The notes under the pieces are model-generated. The model saw nothing but the letters and a program-made list of their open reading frames with translations. It searched no databases and was not told where the DNA came from. From assembly GCF_949628215.1 (NCBI RefSeq), contig NC_134281.1, forward strand, positions 9,310,501 to 9,374,500: a stretch of 64,000 nucleotides of DNA, written 5' to 3'. Position 1 is the first letter of the stretch. Every line of letters starts with the position of its first letter. The stretch comes from Phalacrocorax aristotelis. Its lineage: Eukaryota > Chordata > Aves > Suliformes > Phalacrocoracidae. Positions 63,480 to 64,000 of the stretch are shown here, one piece after another. The position numbers and the translations under genes are program-made.

Positions 63480-64000
63480 GCTAGAAACATGTTAATTGCC
63501 AACGGAGCTCATTAAGGCATGCACATGCAAAACACAGCGAGGGAGATTAAATGGACAAAAGCGCAATAATGAACTGTCAACAATCGGACCCATCTACACG
63601 ACCAGGAGCACTCAAGAATGAGGCATTTAGAGGCAACAAAGGATTGTCTGGGACAGGAAGAAAGGACGACCTAGACTTTTGTTTAGTCAACACAATTGAT
63701 TACAAATGAGAGATTAACAGGATAGCTTCAGAGTTTTTTTGAAGGAGGCAGAAGAGAAAAGTCCAATTAAGTGCACCGAATGTTAACTACATTGATTTCC
63801 ACGGCCAGCCCCAGAGAAATTCTCATTAAACCATCCCTGGCGATCCCTTTTGGAAAGTAATTTGTCTCCCTGATGGAGCAGAGAAAGGGAGCCGTGTAAA
63901 GAGAAAGAAGCGCTAGTTCTTGGCACAATGAGCTTAGGAGACACACTGGAAAGAGCCAAAGGGGGAGTTAATGAGCATCTGACAAGCCGCTTGGACCCGG
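63480..64000. promoter_or_regulatory. SOX-site-rich candidate enhancer (possible counterpart of Fezf2 E4)
   Basis: Non-repetitive, moderately AT-rich sequence. It has AACAAT at 63579-63584, AACAAAG at 63635-63641, ATTGT at 63643-63647, CTTTTGT at 63676-63682 and ACAAT at 63692-63696, all SOX/HMG cores in either orientation. It lies about 5 kb 3' of the FEZF2 first exon. A mouse enhancer named E4, downstream of Fezf2, is known to be driven by SOX4/SOX11. The correspondence is inferred from position and motif content only, and the element may continue past the window. Confidence 0.4.

Overview
The window looks like vertebrate nuclear DNA, most likely from a bird. Long introns obey GT-AG rules and the exons give near-identical matches to vertebrate neuronal genes. 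The only clear transposon is a 5'-truncated CR1 LINE ending in the avian-style ATTCTATG tail repeat. Intergenic and intronic space is compact, and several dense CpG islands are present. The CR1 tail resembles neoavian copies, but a crocodilian or turtle cannot be formally excluded from sequence alone.

Two protein-coding genes lie in tandem on the + strand. Positions 1-47,700 hold the 3' end of CADPS (CAPS1, calcium-dependent secretion activator): nine coding exons joining in one frame to give 344 C-terminal residues and a stop at 46587-46589, then a 3'UTR with several AATAAA signals. The introns range from about 1.1 to 19 kb. One carries the dead CR1 copy, and the 19-kb intron holds at least one candidate regulatory element. 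Positions 58,280-61,160 hold a complete FEZF2 gene (forebrain embryonic zinc finger transcription repressor): one non-coding first exon and four coding exons encoding 444 residues, with an N-terminal eh1 Groucho-binding motif and six C2H2 zinc fingers.

The interval between them (about 47.7-58.3 kb) contains CpG islands and AT-rich, homeodomain-motif-dense blocks that look like FEZF2 regulatory DNA. It also holds several minus-strand open stretches that look protein-like and that I could not assign to a gene. Downstream of FEZF2 (61.2-64.0 kb) are two more candidate enhancers, one rich in TAATC sites and one rich in SOX sites, the latter in the relative position of the mouse downstream enhancer called E4.

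The two genes do not act in one pathway: CADPS primes dense-core vesicles for exocytosis, while FEZF2 specifies forebrain and subcerebral projection neurons. Their linkage is best read as a regulatory block in which CADPS is the bystander. The paralogous pair CADPS2-FEZF1 is linked the same way in vertebrates. I found no RNA genes, CRISPR arrays or bacterial/viral systems.
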